A DNA stretch of 64,000 bases from DAIQNV01 sp036788215 (lineage in GTDB: Bacteria > Planctomycetota > Phycisphaerae > Phycisphaerales > UBA1924), in assembly GCA_036788215.1 (NCBI GenBank), contig DAIQNV010000003.1, positions 16,226 through 80,225 of the forward strand, given 5' to 3'. Shown piece by piece: positions 32,807-43,368 of this stretch; position 1 is the stretch's first letter, and every line of letters begins with the position of its first letter. Position numbers and translations under genes: made by a program. Below the pieces are notes generated by a model that searched no databases, was not told where the DNA came from, and saw nothing but the letters and a program-made list of their open reading frames with translations.

Positions 32807-34371
32807 GCAGTGGTCACGACCCGCGGCACGCCCTCGACGAGGTCGCGGCGAGAGCCCGGGAGCTCGGGCTGATCGCGATCCGGACCGACCAGACGCCCTC
32901 GGGCGAGTTCGAGGCGGACCTGCTCGACCGGGTGCGGTGCGCGCCGCAGCTGCCGGGCCAGGCGTTCCGGGCGTTCGACCTCTTGCCCGATGTGATGGCG
33001 TGCGTGGGCCCGAAGGGCCCGCTCGCGACGGGGCTCGCGCTGTGCGCCGTCCTCGAGAGCGACCAGCCCTTCGCCTGCACCTACCCGCAGGAGGCGATCG
33101 TCCGATATCCGCCGGAGATCGCGCGCCGCGTGCTGGGCACGCTGAGCCGCATGTTCGGCGACCTGCTTGATGCGGATGCGCTGCAGGCGCAGACCGAAAG
33201 CTTCACGAACCACCTCGCGCAGTCGTACGAGAACATGACGCTGCTCTACCGGCTCGGGCGGAGCATGAACGAGCTGCGTCATCCCGAGCAGTTCGTGACG
33301 GGCGCGGTGGAGGGGCTCGCGGACACGCTCGGGTACCTCTGGACCTCGGTGCTCTTCGCGGAGCGACGCGAGGTCGGTGAGCTCTCGGGCCGGTTCATCA
33401 GCGCCCACGACGACCTCGGGCTCGACGAGAGCGCGATGCGTTCGCTGCTGGACCACTTCGTCGCGAAGGTGTCGTACATGCCCGGCGAGGCGCCCGCCGG
33501 CGTCTTCGGGTGCGAGGGGCCCCTCGGGCCCGAGGTGGTGCTCCAGCCGATCCGCATCGACAACATCTACGCGGGCTACATGGCGATGGGCTCGAAGCGG
33601 GGCGAGGACTGCCAGGCGACGAGCTACGACACGCAGGCGCTCGAGGCGGTCGCGGGCTATGTCAGCACGATGCTCGAGAGCGTGCACCTGTACGCGGAGC
33701 AGCAGGCGACCCTCATGGGCATGCTGCGGGCCCTGTCGACCTCGCTCGATGCGAAGGACCGGTACACGCGGGGCCACTCGGAACGGGTCGCCCTCCTGGC
33801 GAAGATGCTCGCGGAGGCGGCGGGCCTGCCGGACGAGGACGCCGAGCGGATCCACCTCGCGGGCATCCTGCACGACATCGGGAAGATCGGCGTGCCGGAC
33901 CATGTGCTGTGCAAGCCCTCGCGCCTCACGGACGAGGAGTTCGCGTTGATCAAGCAGCACCCGACCATCGGCTACGAGATCCTGAAGGGGATCCCCGCGG
34001 TCGAGGACGTGCTGCCGGGCGTCTTGCACCACCATGAACGCTGGGACGGGCGGGGCTACCCGGGCAACATCGAGGGCGAGAGCATCCCCCTGATGGCCCG
34101 CATCCTCGCGCTGGCCGACACCTTCGACTCGATGAGCTCCAACCGCGCGTACCGGGCGGCCCGGCACCGCGAACAGGTGCTCGCCGAGATCCAGCGCTGC
34201 TCGGGCGGGCAGTTCGACCCCGACCTGGTCGACGCCTTCCTGACGCTCGACTTCCTGCCCTTCGACCAGCTCATCGCGAAGCACTCGCGGGAGCGGGTCG
34301 ACACGCAGGACGCGTTCAAGGCCCTCAAGGACGCCAAGCCCGACAGCGACGCCCAGGCCGACGCCGCCTGA
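32803..34371 (+). CDS. HD-GYP domain phosphodiesterase (GAF-like sensor region)
   Basis: The 522-residue protein has a GAF-like sensory region (about residues 130-290) and a C-terminal HD-GYP domain. The catalytic residues are present: RYTRGHSERVALLAKML, LHDIGKIGVPDHV (near residue 356) and VLHHHERWDGRGYPGN (near 409). HD-GYP proteins hydrolyse the second messenger cyclic di-GMP to GMP, controlling motility, pili and biofilm. It has no signal peptide or membrane helix. The start overlaps the receiver gene, giving a split RR/HD-GYP arrangement in which the two are usually fused. Confidence 0.88.
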   Translation: MSSGHDPRHALDEVAARARELGLIAIRTDQTPSGEFEADLLDRVRCAPQLPGQAFRAFDLLPDVMACVGPKGPLATGLALCAVLESDQPFACTYPQEAIVRYPPEIARRVLGTLSRMFGDLLDADALQAQTESFTNHLAQSYENMTLLYRLGRSMNELRHPEQFVTGAVEGLADTLGYLWTSVLFAERREVGELSGRFISAHDDLGLDESAMRSLLDHFVAKVSYMPGEAPAGVFGCEGPLGPEVVLQPIRIDNIYAGYMAMGSKRGEDCQATSYDTQALEAVAGYVSTMLESVHLYAEQQATLMGMLRALSTSLDAKDRYTRGHSERVALLAKMLAEAAGLPDEDAERIHLAGILHDIGKIGVPDHVLCKPSRLTDEEFALIKQHPTIGYEILKGIPAVEDVLPGVLHHHERWDGRGYPGNIEGESIPLMARILALADTFDSMSSNRAYRAARHREQVLAEIQRCSGGQFDPDLVDAFLTLDFLPFDQLIAKHSRERVDTQDAFKALKDAKPDSDAQADAA

Positions 34372-34529
34372 GGCACGGGGCCCGGGCCGGGAGACCATCC
34401 ACGAATGATCGCCAGGAAGCGTTGCTCGCCCATCGAAGGCGTGAGCGATCGGGCTGATCCTGCGCGCTGCTGGTCGGTGCGGGCCCGCGGGCCATTGCCC
34501 CGGGCGGGCTCCTCGCTCCGGCTGCAACG

Positions 34530-34563
34530 CTTAAAAACAAGCAACGGGCGGATGATCCGCCCG
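34530..34563 (-). terminator. Rho-independent terminator of the secretion operon
   Basis: On the minus strand, CGGGCGGA / TCCGCCCG around TCA is followed by TTGCTTGTTTTTAA. It lies 65 bases after the pseudopilin gene. Confidence 0.85.
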
Positions 34564-34627
34564 TCGCCGGTGCATTCGTGCTGCGCTCAGACCGTCCCGC
34601 GCCCTCGCCGGGCCCGGGAACCGGTGG

Positions 34628-35104
34628 TCAATAGCTGCTGTACGCCACGCCCCGCTCGTCGGTCAGCGCACCGGTGTTCGCCTTGATCGTCCCGAGCGTC
34701 TGGTCGTAGATCCAGCCCACCCCGTCCGCATCCGCGGCGGCGACGCCGTTCTCGCCCCGCTTGGCACCGACCTTCACGACGGGAACCGAGGTGAGGTAGG
34801 GGCCGAAGGCAAAGGTCGAGGTCTTCGTCGCGTTCGTGTTGCCCGCGATGTCCGTGTAGGTGGTCATCTGGGCGGCGAAGTCGGCAGCGGTGGGGTAGGC
34901 GCCGTTGTGCTCCGCAGCGTACAGCTCGATGGCATTGCGGAGGACCGCCAGGTCAGAGATGAGGCCCGAATCGGCGGCGCCCGCGGCGCCGCGGCTCATG
35001 CGGGGGATCGCGATCGCCCCGATGATCCCGAGGATCACCACCACGATGACGAGTTCCACGAGGCTGAACGCCCGACCCCGGGCACGCGTCAGAGCCAGAT
35101 CCAT
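34628..35104 (-). CDS. Type II secretion pseudopilin (GspG-like)
   Basis: The 158-residue protein has a type IV prepilin leader ending in a basic stretch (ALTRARGRA), then FSLVELVIVVVILGIIGAIA with the Glu at position 5 of the mature chain, and a helix-strand domain. Length and layout fit a major pseudopilin, the piston subunit of a type II secretion system. It is the last gene of the run that starts with the histidine kinase and is followed by a terminator. About 200 bases separate it from the gene upstream. Confidence 0.85.
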   Translation of the reverse strand: MDLALTRARGRAFSLVELVIVVVILGIIGAIAIPRMSRGAAGAADSGLISDLAVLRNAIELYAAEHNGAYPTAADFAAQMTTYTDIAGNTNATKTSTFAFGPYLTSVPVVKVGAKRGENGVAAADADGVGWIYDQTLGTIKANTGALTDERGVAYSSY

Positions 35105-35305
35105 AGCACCATCTCCTTCGGGCCCGAGTCCATGGGCGCCGCTACGAATGATTTCGTTCGCCGCGGCCCACGCCGCTCAAGCGTCCGTTGGGGAATCGAC
35201 CCGATCGGCCCCCTCCTCAAGCGACCGGGGCGAACAGGTCCGCTCATGTGGGACTTTGGGCCATACAGGCCCACCCTCACGGAAGCCCGGGTCCGGAAAC
35301 ATCCG

Positions 35306-35830
35306 TCACCGGTCGAGCACCAGCTCGATCCGCTCCCCGGCGCGCTCGACGAGGACCCGATCGCCATCGACGCGGATCAGCGTCAGCCCGTCGCGGGCGA
35401 CCCCGGGCCTGAGCACGAGCCCGTTGACGACCGCAGCGGGGCGCGAGCCGGTCACGACCGCGCTGAGTCGCAGCCCGTCGCCGGTCGCCGGCCCGGCGCT
35501 CGGGCCCGTCGCGTTGGTGGCCCAGTTGAGCGAAGCGAAGGCATCGGGGGTGGCCCCGGCGCCCGTCGCGAATCCCGCCATCGCTCCCCCCGCTCCGCCA
35601 GCGCCGAGGCTCGCGATCAGGTCGCGGACCGGCGGGCCCGCCTGGCTCTCGGGCTTGCCCGGGGTCGGCGAACCGGTGACTCCTGCGGCGCCCATCGCCA
35701 TGAGCTGGTCGGGGGTCAGCTTCGGGGGTATGGGCCCGCCCTCCCCGCCCCCGGACAGGACGAACCGATCGAGCGCGAGCCCGCCCAGCGACATCACCAG
35801 CGTCGAGATGAGCAGGCCCTTGCGCTTCAC
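35306..35830 (-). CDS. Small periplasmic secretion-associated protein (GspC/PilP-like position)
   Basis: The 174-residue protein has an N-terminal membrane segment (GLLISTLVMSLGGLALDRFV), a Gly/Ala/Pro-rich linker (residues 30-110), and a small beta domain (LRLSAVVTGSRPAAVVNGLV, DGDRVLVERAGERIELVL). This layout, and its place after PilO, recall GspC/PilP/GspB proteins that link the inner-membrane platform to the secretin. Sequence similarity was not established; the call rests on topology and position. Confidence 0.55.
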   Translation of the reverse strand: MKRKGLLISTLVMSLGGLALDRFVLSGGGEGGPIPPKLTPDQLMAMGAAGVTGSPTPGKPESQAGPPVRDLIASLGAGGAGGAMAGFATGAGATPDAFASLNWATNATGPSAGPATGDGLRLSAVVTGSRPAAVVNGLVLRPGVARDGLTLIRVDGDRVLVERAGERIELVLDR

Positions 35831-35855
35831 GCTGCCTTCTCCTGCGCCCCGGCGA

Positions 35856-36401
35856 TCAGCCGGGCGTCGCCCACCACGTCAGGTCCACTTCGAATCGAGC
35901 GGCGCCGCTGGCGCCGTCGCCCCGGATCACGGTCACCCCCGTGACCGCGATATCGCGGTCGTTCGCGTGCAGAGACTCCAGGAACGCGGTCAACGCCGGG
36001 TACGAGCCCCGCCCCGCGACGCGGATCGGCACGCGGACCGCCGCCCCGTCCGCGCGAGCATCGCCCGGACGGACCGTGTCCGCCCGCAGGTCCGCCGCTT
36101 CCGCGGAGGCGACGAGCGACGAGATCCGCGCGTTCAACGCGCTCACGGGGCGGGTGCGCAATTCCGCACGCTCCGCCAGCGTCCGCGCCTCCGTCGTCCG
36201 GCGTTCGAGGGCGACCACCTCCGCCTCCGCGTCGTCCGCGCTCGCGGTCACGGTCTGCAGCTCGAGGGCCCGCTGCGCATCGCCGGCCTTCGACGCCTCG
36301 ACCGGCGTCACGACGCCGAACCACGCCAGCCCGGTCAGCAGCGCCAAAACACCCAGCCCGATCGCGTCGACCTTCCTGATGGGGTCGTTGAAGTCGATCA
36401 T
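35856..36401 (-). CDS. PilO/GspM-like inner-membrane assembly protein
   Basis: The 181-residue protein has one membrane helix (IGLGVLALLTGLAWFGVVTP), then a coiled coil (residues 40-85) and a ferredoxin-like domain (ALTAFLESLHANDRDIAVTG). This is the layout of PilO. It overlaps the PilN-like gene by 4 bases (ATGA at 36398-36401), as expected for the PilM-N-O platform operon. Confidence 0.65.
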   Translation of the reverse strand: MIDFNDPIRKVDAIGLGVLALLTGLAWFGVVTPVEASKAGDAQRALELQTVTASADDAEAEVVALERRTTEARTLAERAELRTRPVSALNARISSLVASAEAADLRADTVRPGDARADGAAVRVPIRVAGRGSYPALTAFLESLHANDRDIAVTGVTVIRGDGASGAARFEVDLTWWATPG

Positions 36402-37009
36402 GACCCGCCCCCCCGCGCCGCGTCCTTCTTGTCCTCCGCCGGTGGCGGGGCCGGGGTGCCGATCGCCGCTTCGAGGGCGAAGCGGACGGCGCCGGTCGCG
36501 CCGTCGCCCCGCTCGGTCTCGATCAGGCGCACGCTGCCGAATGCCCCGCTCGCCTCGAGTTCCGTCGCGAGGACCGACGCTGCCCGGGCCGAGACCGCCC
36601 GCCCCCGCAGGATCATCACGAACGCCTCCGCGTCCTGCGCCCGGGGGTGGGGCTGCACCCGCATCTCGTCGAGCACGAGGGACTCGCCCGCGAATCCCGC
36701 GACGAACCGCAGCAGCAGGCTCCAGTCCGCCCGCCCGCTCGCGGCCCGCACCCCCCGCAGCGTCGCTTCCAGCCCGGCCAGCTCCCCACGCAGCGTGTCG
36801 GCACGCGCGTTGGCCGCTGCGACCCTTGCCTGCGCCTTAGCGAGCGCGACCTTCGTCCCGTGCCCGGTCTCGTCGCCCACGAGGGCGGTCGCGCCCCCCG
36901 CAGCGATCGCGAAGAGGTAGCCCCCCGAGACGAACGCAAAGGTCCGCATCCGTCGTTGCCGACGTCGCTCGGCCCGCCGGCTGCTGGGGATGAGATCGGG
37001 CACGAGCAT
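36398..37009 (-). CDS. PilN/GspL-like inner-membrane assembly protein
   Basis: The 203-residue protein has a basic N-terminus (PSSRRAERRRQRRMR), one membrane helix (FAFVSGGYLFAIAAGGATAL), a coiled coil (KVALAKAQARVAAANARADT) and a ferredoxin-like domain. In PilN the N-terminal tail binds PilM; here the PilM-like gene overlaps its start by one base. ATG 37009 was chosen as the start; the open frame upstream is the shadow of the PilM gene. Confidence 0.7.
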   Translation of the reverse strand: MLVPDLIPSSRRAERRRQRRMRTFAFVSGGYLFAIAAGGATALVGDETGHGTKVALAKAQARVAAANARADTLRGELAGLEATLRGVRAASGRADWSLLLRFVAGFAGESLVLDEMRVQPHPRAQDAEAFVMILRGRAVSARAASVLATELEASGAFGSVRLIETERGDGATGAVRFALEAAIGTPAPPPAEDKKDAARGGGS

Positions 37010-38058
37010 CAGGCCGCCCTCCCCTTCGCCCCGACCGACGCGCCGGCGACCGCTTCCCTGAGGTGCGCGGGGCGCAGGCGGCTCAGCCCGATCGCAGCGA
37101 GGAGCGCCCCGGCCCGCGCACCGGGCACACAGCCCGGCTCCGCCTCCGCGATGGGCCTCAGCGTCGCGCCGCACTGGTCGGCGATGATCTCGAGCAGTTC
37201 AGCGTCCCCAGCGGCGCCGCCGACCGCCTCGATCGTGTCGAACCGCTCGCCCGGCATGCACTGGGCAAGGTAGCCCAGCGACGCCCGCAGCTCACTCGAG
37301 AGCGCCTCCGCGTACCGCGCCAGCGAGGGCGCAACGAGGGAGGCGACCGACTCATGCCTCGACCGCCCGCGCCCCACCGCCCACTTGGCGAAGGTCGGGT
37401 CGACGCTCCGGGTCTGCGCGATCTCCTCGGCCATCCGAGCCAGCGACGTGCCGCCCAGCGAACGCTCGTACATGAGCGCCCCGCCCCGGCAGGCGATCAG
37501 CGTCGCGGAGTGCCAGCCCAGGTCGAGCACCACGCGGAGCCCGTCGCCCGCGAAGGCGCTCGCGAGTCCCAGCGAGGCCGGCACGAGCAGGTCCGCCTCC
37601 AGGCCCGCTGCATCGAGCCCGTCGATCAGGGCCGAGGCCTCCGCGTGCGCGCAGATCGCCGCGAGGAGCCGGTCGGTCGGGTTCGCCTTTGGGGGCTGCG
37701 GGCTGGGCCAGGTCATCAGTTCGAACGCGCTCGGGTCGAGCCCGTGCATGCGGGCGAGATCCGCCCGGGCCATCGCCCGCTGCGCCTGCGCGGGGTGCCC
37801 GCCCGCCAGTTCGAGGCTGCTCGTGCGCACGACGCTCCGCGGTGCGCCCGCGACGATGCGCGACCCGCGCATGCCCATCCGACGCAAGGCCCCAGCGATC
37901 CGCCGGAACTCCCCGGGCGTGAAGGGCGCCCCGGGCTCGTCGCGCGGGATGATCGCGGTCGCGAGCGACCCGTCGGCGAGCGTCTGCGCCGCTTTGACCG
38001 ACGCCCCGCCCAGGTCGACCCCGATGGGCCCGGCGAATGGTCCGCGCTTGCGGGTCAT
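37009..38058 (-). CDS. PilM-like actin-fold assembly protein
   Basis: The 349-residue cytosolic protein has the actin/FtsA fold of PilM: phosphate-1 motif GPIGVDLGGASVKAAQTL at the start, a second motif RVVLDLGWHSATLIACRGG (near residue 170), and IEAVGGAAGDAELLEIIADQ. It anchors the assembly platform to the cytoplasmic side. Its ends touch both neighbours by one base, so the five genes from gspE to pilO are tightly coupled. Confidence 0.8.
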   Translation of the reverse strand: MTRKRGPFAGPIGVDLGGASVKAAQTLADGSLATAIIPRDEPGAPFTPGEFRRIAGALRRMGMRGSRIVAGAPRSVVRTSSLELAGGHPAQAQRAMARADLARMHGLDPSAFELMTWPSPQPPKANPTDRLLAAICAHAEASALIDGLDAAGLEADLLVPASLGLASAFAGDGLRVVLDLGWHSATLIACRGGALMYERSLGGTSLARMAEEIAQTRSVDPTFAKWAVGRGRSRHESVASLVAPSLARYAEALSSELRASLGYLAQCMPGERFDTIEAVGGAAGDAELLEIIADQCGATLRPIAEAEPGCVPGARAGALLAAIGLSRLRPAHLREAVAGASVGAKGRAA

Positions 38059-39308
38059 CAGCGTCCCCCCGCCGCGGAAGTGAGGTCGAAGAGGGGCAGG
38101 AAGAGGCTGAGCGTCACCGATCCCACGACGACGCCCAACACGCCCAGGATCGCGGGCTCCAGGACGCTCGACAGCGTCTTGACGATCACCGCGTTGTCCT
38201 CGTCCATGTGGTCAGCCAGGCTCGTCATCACCTCGCCCAAGCGGCCCGATTCCTCGCCGCTCCGCGCCGCTGCCGAGATCGACGCCGAAACCAGGGGCGA
38301 CTCCTCCAGCACCTCGCTCAGCGTGTTGCCATCGGTGATGCTCGCCTCCGCCCGCTCGATCAGGCGGCGCACCGGCTCCATCGTGCTCGCCTCGCGCACG
38401 AGCTCGAGGGCCTCGAGCAGCGGGACGCGGCTCGAAAGCAGCACGCCCAGCAGCCGGCAGACCCGCGCGATCGCGAGGTCGCGGATCAGCCCGCCCACCA
38501 GGGGGGCCCGCAGCGCCATCGCGTGGAACATGTGCTTGCCCTGGGGCGTCTTGAGGTAGACACAGACGCCGCCCAGGCTCCCGCCGATGCCCAGGATGAG
38601 GGCCCACCAGTACTTCTGCAGCGCCCCGCTGAGGTACAGCAGCATCGCGGTCGACTGGGGCAGGTCCGCCCCGAGCGACTCGAACATGCCGGCGAACCGG
38701 GGCACCACCGTCAGCAGCGTCGTGATGATCACGACGACCGACACGCTCATCAGCATGACCGGGTACGCCATCGCCCCGCCCACCTGCTTGGCCAGCGACT
38801 GCTGCTGGCGCGCCAGCAGGCTCAGGCGGTCGAGCATCGCGGAGAGCTTGCCCGAACTCTCGCCCGCCTGCACCAGGCTCCGCGCCACCGCGTCGAACGC
38901 CCGCTTCTCGTCCGACATCGCCTCCGACAGCGACACGCCCCCCTCGACCCGCGACTTCAATCGCCCGAGGACCGCTCGGAACCCTGGGTCCTTGGTCTGC
39001 TCCTCCACCGCGGAGAGCGCCTGCATGAGGGGCGTGCCCGTCGACACCAGGAGCGCCATCTGCCGGCTGAAGCCCACCATGTTGGCGAGGCGCTGCTTCC
39101 CGCCCCCGAGGGTCAGCCCGCCCCCGCCCCCATTCCCCCGGGGCTTCGCCCGCCCGGCCGAGGACACCGGCTCGTCCGTCTCGCGCACCTCGATGACGTG
39201 CAGGCCCTTGCGCAAGAGCTGCTTCCGCAGCGCGTCCGGGCCGGCAGCGCTCAGGACGCCCACCGACTTCATCCCCCGCTCGTCGATCGCCTCGTACCGC
39301 AGGTTCAT
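38058..39308 (-). CDS. gspF: Type II secretion system F family protein (GspF/PilC)
   Basis: The 416-residue inner-membrane platform protein has the two T2SF domains separated and followed by membrane helices. Visible are the N-terminal RYEAIDERGMKSVGVLSAAG, the first domain FSRQMALLVSTGTPLMQALS with helix VVVIITTLLTVVPRFAGMFE, and the second domain RVCRLLGVLLSSRVPLLEAL with a C-terminal helix AILGVLGVVVGSVTLSLFLP. It works with the ATPase encoded by the overlapping gene upstream. Confidence 0.92.
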   Translation of the reverse strand: MNLRYEAIDERGMKSVGVLSAAGPDALRKQLLRKGLHVIEVRETDEPVSSAGRAKPRGNGGGGGLTLGGGKQRLANMVGFSRQMALLVSTGTPLMQALSAVEEQTKDPGFRAVLGRLKSRVEGGVSLSEAMSDEKRAFDAVARSLVQAGESSGKLSAMLDRLSLLARQQQSLAKQVGGAMAYPVMLMSVSVVVIITTLLTVVPRFAGMFESLGADLPQSTAMLLYLSGALQKYWWALILGIGGSLGGVCVYLKTPQGKHMFHAMALRAPLVGGLIRDLAIARVCRLLGVLLSSRVPLLEALELVREASTMEPVRRLIERAEASITDGNTLSEVLEESPLVSASISAAARSGEESGRLGEVMTSLADHMDEDNAVIVKTLSSVLEPAILGVLGVVVGSVTLSLFLPLFDLTSAAGGR

Positions 39309-41140
39309 GCCGCCGCCCTCCCGTCATCGGGAGGCGAGGCCTTCGCAGGCAGCGCGACCGCGGGCTCGGGCGATTCATCGTCGGATCGGGTCACGCGGAG
39401 GACCTCCTCAAGGCTGGTCCGCCCGGAGAGGGCCAGTCGCACGCCCGCTTCGCGGAGGCTCTCGCCCCCGCTCTCGACGTGGGCCCGCCGGAGCAGGTGC
39501 GTCGGGGCGTCCTCGTAGATCTTCCGGCGCATGGGCCCGGTGACCTCCATCACCTCGTAGACGCCCATGCGCCCGCTGAAGCCCGACCCGTGGCAGCTCT
39601 TGCACCCCTCGCCCCGCTTCAGCGCGAGCCCGCGCCGCCCGCTGAGACCCGCGTCGGCCATCACTTCGGTGCTCGGGTGGTAGCTCGTGGTGCATCCCTT
39701 GCACAGCGTCCGCGCCAGTCGCTGCGCGACGACGCCATTGAGGGCGCTGGCGAGCAGGTAGGGCTCGATGCTCATGTCGCGCAGGCGAGCGACGGTGCTC
39801 GGGGCATCGTTCGTGTGCAGCGTCGCGAGCACGAGGTGCCCGGTCAGGGCCGCCTGCACCGCCACCCGCGCCGTGTCCTGGTCGCGGATCTCGCCCACCA
39901 TGATCACGTCGGGGTCCTGGCGCAGGATGCTCCGAAGCGCCCTGGCGAAGGTGAACCCGAGCTGCTCGTTCACCTGGATCTGGTTGATCAGGTCGAGCTG
40001 GTACTCCACCGGGTCCTCGACCGTCACGATGTTCCGCTCGGGGCTCCTGAGGACCTCGAGCGCCGAGTACAGCGTCGTCGTCTTGCCCGAGCCGGTGGGC
40101 CCGGTCACGAGCACGAGACCGTGGGGCAGCCCCAGCACGCGCTGGAAGCGGGCCAGGGGCTCGGCCCCGATGCCCAGCTCCTCGAGCTTCACGCGCAGGT
40201 TGCCCTTGTCAAGGACGCGCACCACCAGTTTCTCACCGAGGAGCGTGGGCATGCTGCTCACGCGGAGGTCGATCTCCCGACCCTCCGCCACGATCCGCAC
40301 GCGCCCCTCCTGGGGCAGGCGCTTCTCCGCGATGTCCATCTTCCCGATCACCTTCACCCGGCTCACGATCGCCGAGTGCATCCCGGGAGGGGGGCGCATC
40401 AGGTCCCGCAGCACCCCGTCCACGCGGTAGCGGATGCGGGTGCCCGTCTTGCTGGGCTCGATGTGGATGTCGCTCGCCCCGTCCCGCACCGCGCTGAGCA
40501 GCGCGACATTGACCAGGTTGACGATCGGCGAGCCATCGACCATCGTCTCGAGGTCCGTCGCCCCGAGGTCGTCGACGCTCTCCTTCTCCACCACCTCGAC
40601 ATCGCTCTCGCTCAGCGAGGTCAGGAACGCGTCGACATCCACATTCCCGCCCGAGTACTTCTTGATGTATTCGAGGATGTCGGACTCGAGCGCCAGCACC
40701 GGGCGCACGCGGCACTTGGTCAGCTCCTGAAGCCGGTCGATCGTGGGCAGGCTCGTCGGGTCGGCCATCGCGACCGTCAGCGTCCCGCGCACCAGGAACA
40801 GGGGCAGAGACTTGAGCTTCTCCGCCTCGGTGTCCCCGATCATGCTGAGGAGGCCCGGGTCGATCAGCCCGTGACGCAGGCGCACGCCCGGCACCCCGTG
40901 CAGGCGGGCCAGGCTCTGAACGAGGGCGTGCCCGCTGACGATCCCCTGCTCGATCAGGAGCTCGCCCAGCCGCCGCCCGCTCGCCTTCTGCTCCGCGAGC
41001 GCCCGCTTGAGCTGCTCGGGCGTCAGGACGCCCGCCGCGACGAGCGCATCGCCGATGCGCATGGGCCCCCCGCCCCCCGACGGGTTGGGCGAGCCCTCCT
41101 GGGGCACGCGGGCCGGGTTGTCGCCCCCCGCCTCGGTCAA
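39305..41140 (-). CDS. gspE: Type II secretion/type IV pilus assembly ATPase (GspE/PilB)
   Basis: The 611-residue ATPase powers pseudopilus assembly. Its N-terminal MshEN-type domain (GDALVAAGVLTPEQLKRALA, LGELLIEQGIVSGHAL) is known in relatives to bind cyclic di-GMP. The core has Walker A VLVTGPTGSGKTTTLYSALE (near residue 347), the Asp box, Walker B SILRQDPDVIMVGEIRDQDT, and the His box. A C-X2-C...C-X2-C zinc element follows (LCKGCTTS, GCKSCHGSGF). The HD-GYP phosphodiesterase at 32803 is a possible source of signal control. It overlaps both neighbours by 4 bases. Confidence 0.93.
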   Translation of the reverse strand: MTEAGGDNPARVPQEGSPNPSGGGGPMRIGDALVAAGVLTPEQLKRALAEQKASGRRLGELLIEQGIVSGHALVQSLARLHGVPGVRLRHGLIDPGLLSMIGDTEAEKLKSLPLFLVRGTLTVAMADPTSLPTIDRLQELTKCRVRPVLALESDILEYIKKYSGGNVDVDAFLTSLSESDVEVVEKESVDDLGATDLETMVDGSPIVNLVNVALLSAVRDGASDIHIEPSKTGTRIRYRVDGVLRDLMRPPPGMHSAIVSRVKVIGKMDIAEKRLPQEGRVRIVAEGREIDLRVSSMPTLLGEKLVVRVLDKGNLRVKLEELGIGAEPLARFQRVLGLPHGLVLVTGPTGSGKTTTLYSALEVLRSPERNIVTVEDPVEYQLDLINQIQVNEQLGFTFARALRSILRQDPDVIMVGEIRDQDTARVAVQAALTGHLVLATLHTNDAPSTVARLRDMSIEPYLLASALNGVVAQRLARTLCKGCTTSYHPSTEVMADAGLSGRRGLALKRGEGCKSCHGSGFSGRMGVYEVMEVTGPMRRKIYEDAPTHLLRRAHVESGGESLREAGVRLALSGRTSLEEVLRVTRSDDESPEPAVALPAKASPPDDGRAAA

Positions 41141-41472
41141 AGAAAGCTCCTCACCGCGCTCTGCACATCACCGAAGCACTCGAACCGGCTCGCGGTGTCC
41201 GTCAGATCGAAGACCTCGCGCACCGTCTCGTTCACGCCCACCAGGCGCAGGCTCTGCCCGCTCGCCGCCAGCAGGTCCGAGACGTCGTACAACGCCTCCA
41301 GCCCGGCGCTGTCGACGAACGCGATCGCGGTGCTGTCGAGCACCAGCCGGCCCAGCGAGCGACGGATCGCCTCCTCGAGCCGGGCCCTGAGCTTCTCCGC
41401 GTCCTCGCCGACCAGGGGACCGTTGGGCTTCACCACCGTGACAGCCCCGTGCCGCTCCTCGGTGATTTCCAT
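41137..41472 (-). CDS. STAS domain protein coupled to the secretion operon
   Basis: The 111-residue STAS protein has the conserved serine region RLVLDSTAIAFVDSAGLEAL and the C-terminal LRLVGVNETVREVFDLTDTA. Such proteins are usually switched by phosphorylation by an RsbW-like kinase. Its stop overlaps the gspE start by 4 bases, an uncommon pairing that suggests it regulates secretion rather than a sigma factor. It lies between the histidine kinase and gspE, both on the same strand. Confidence 0.85.
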   Translation of the reverse strand: MEITEERHGAVTVVKPNGPLVGEDAEKLRARLEEAIRRSLGRLVLDSTAIAFVDSAGLEALYDVSDLLAASGQSLRLVGVNETVREVFDLTDTASRFECFGDVQSAVRSFL

Positions 41473-41516
41473 GCCTTGCCTCCCCGTGACCCTTCGTCAA
41501 CCGTTCCCAACGCCCC

Positions 41517-43133
<1,617 letters not shown>

Positions 43134-43368
43134 AGCGGCGCCGTCACGCGCTCCGCCCTCGGGCTATCGGCTCCGGATCCACCCCGCCCCGGTCTGACCA
43201 GCGATCCGGACCCGGAAGCCGCAGGCGCGGAGACATTTCCGCGGCACGACCCGAACCGGCCGACCGGCGTGCGTCCGAAAGTCTTTGTCACCCGGGACTT
43301 CCGCTTGCGGAACCCCACCACCCGAACGGGTGTCAGCCCGGGGCCCGCCATTGGCGTACGCTGGACCC

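Noticed and set aside
41137..41472. STAS protein as sigma-B antagonist
   Set aside because: No RsbW-like kinase or sigma gene is next to it; its coupling to gspE makes a secretion role more likely, although the target is not known.
43200..43240. Possible family A remnant (GCGGAGACATTTCCGCGGCAC)
   Set aside because: The right end GGCAC is present but the arms pair poorly and the GGCACCC end is not complete.
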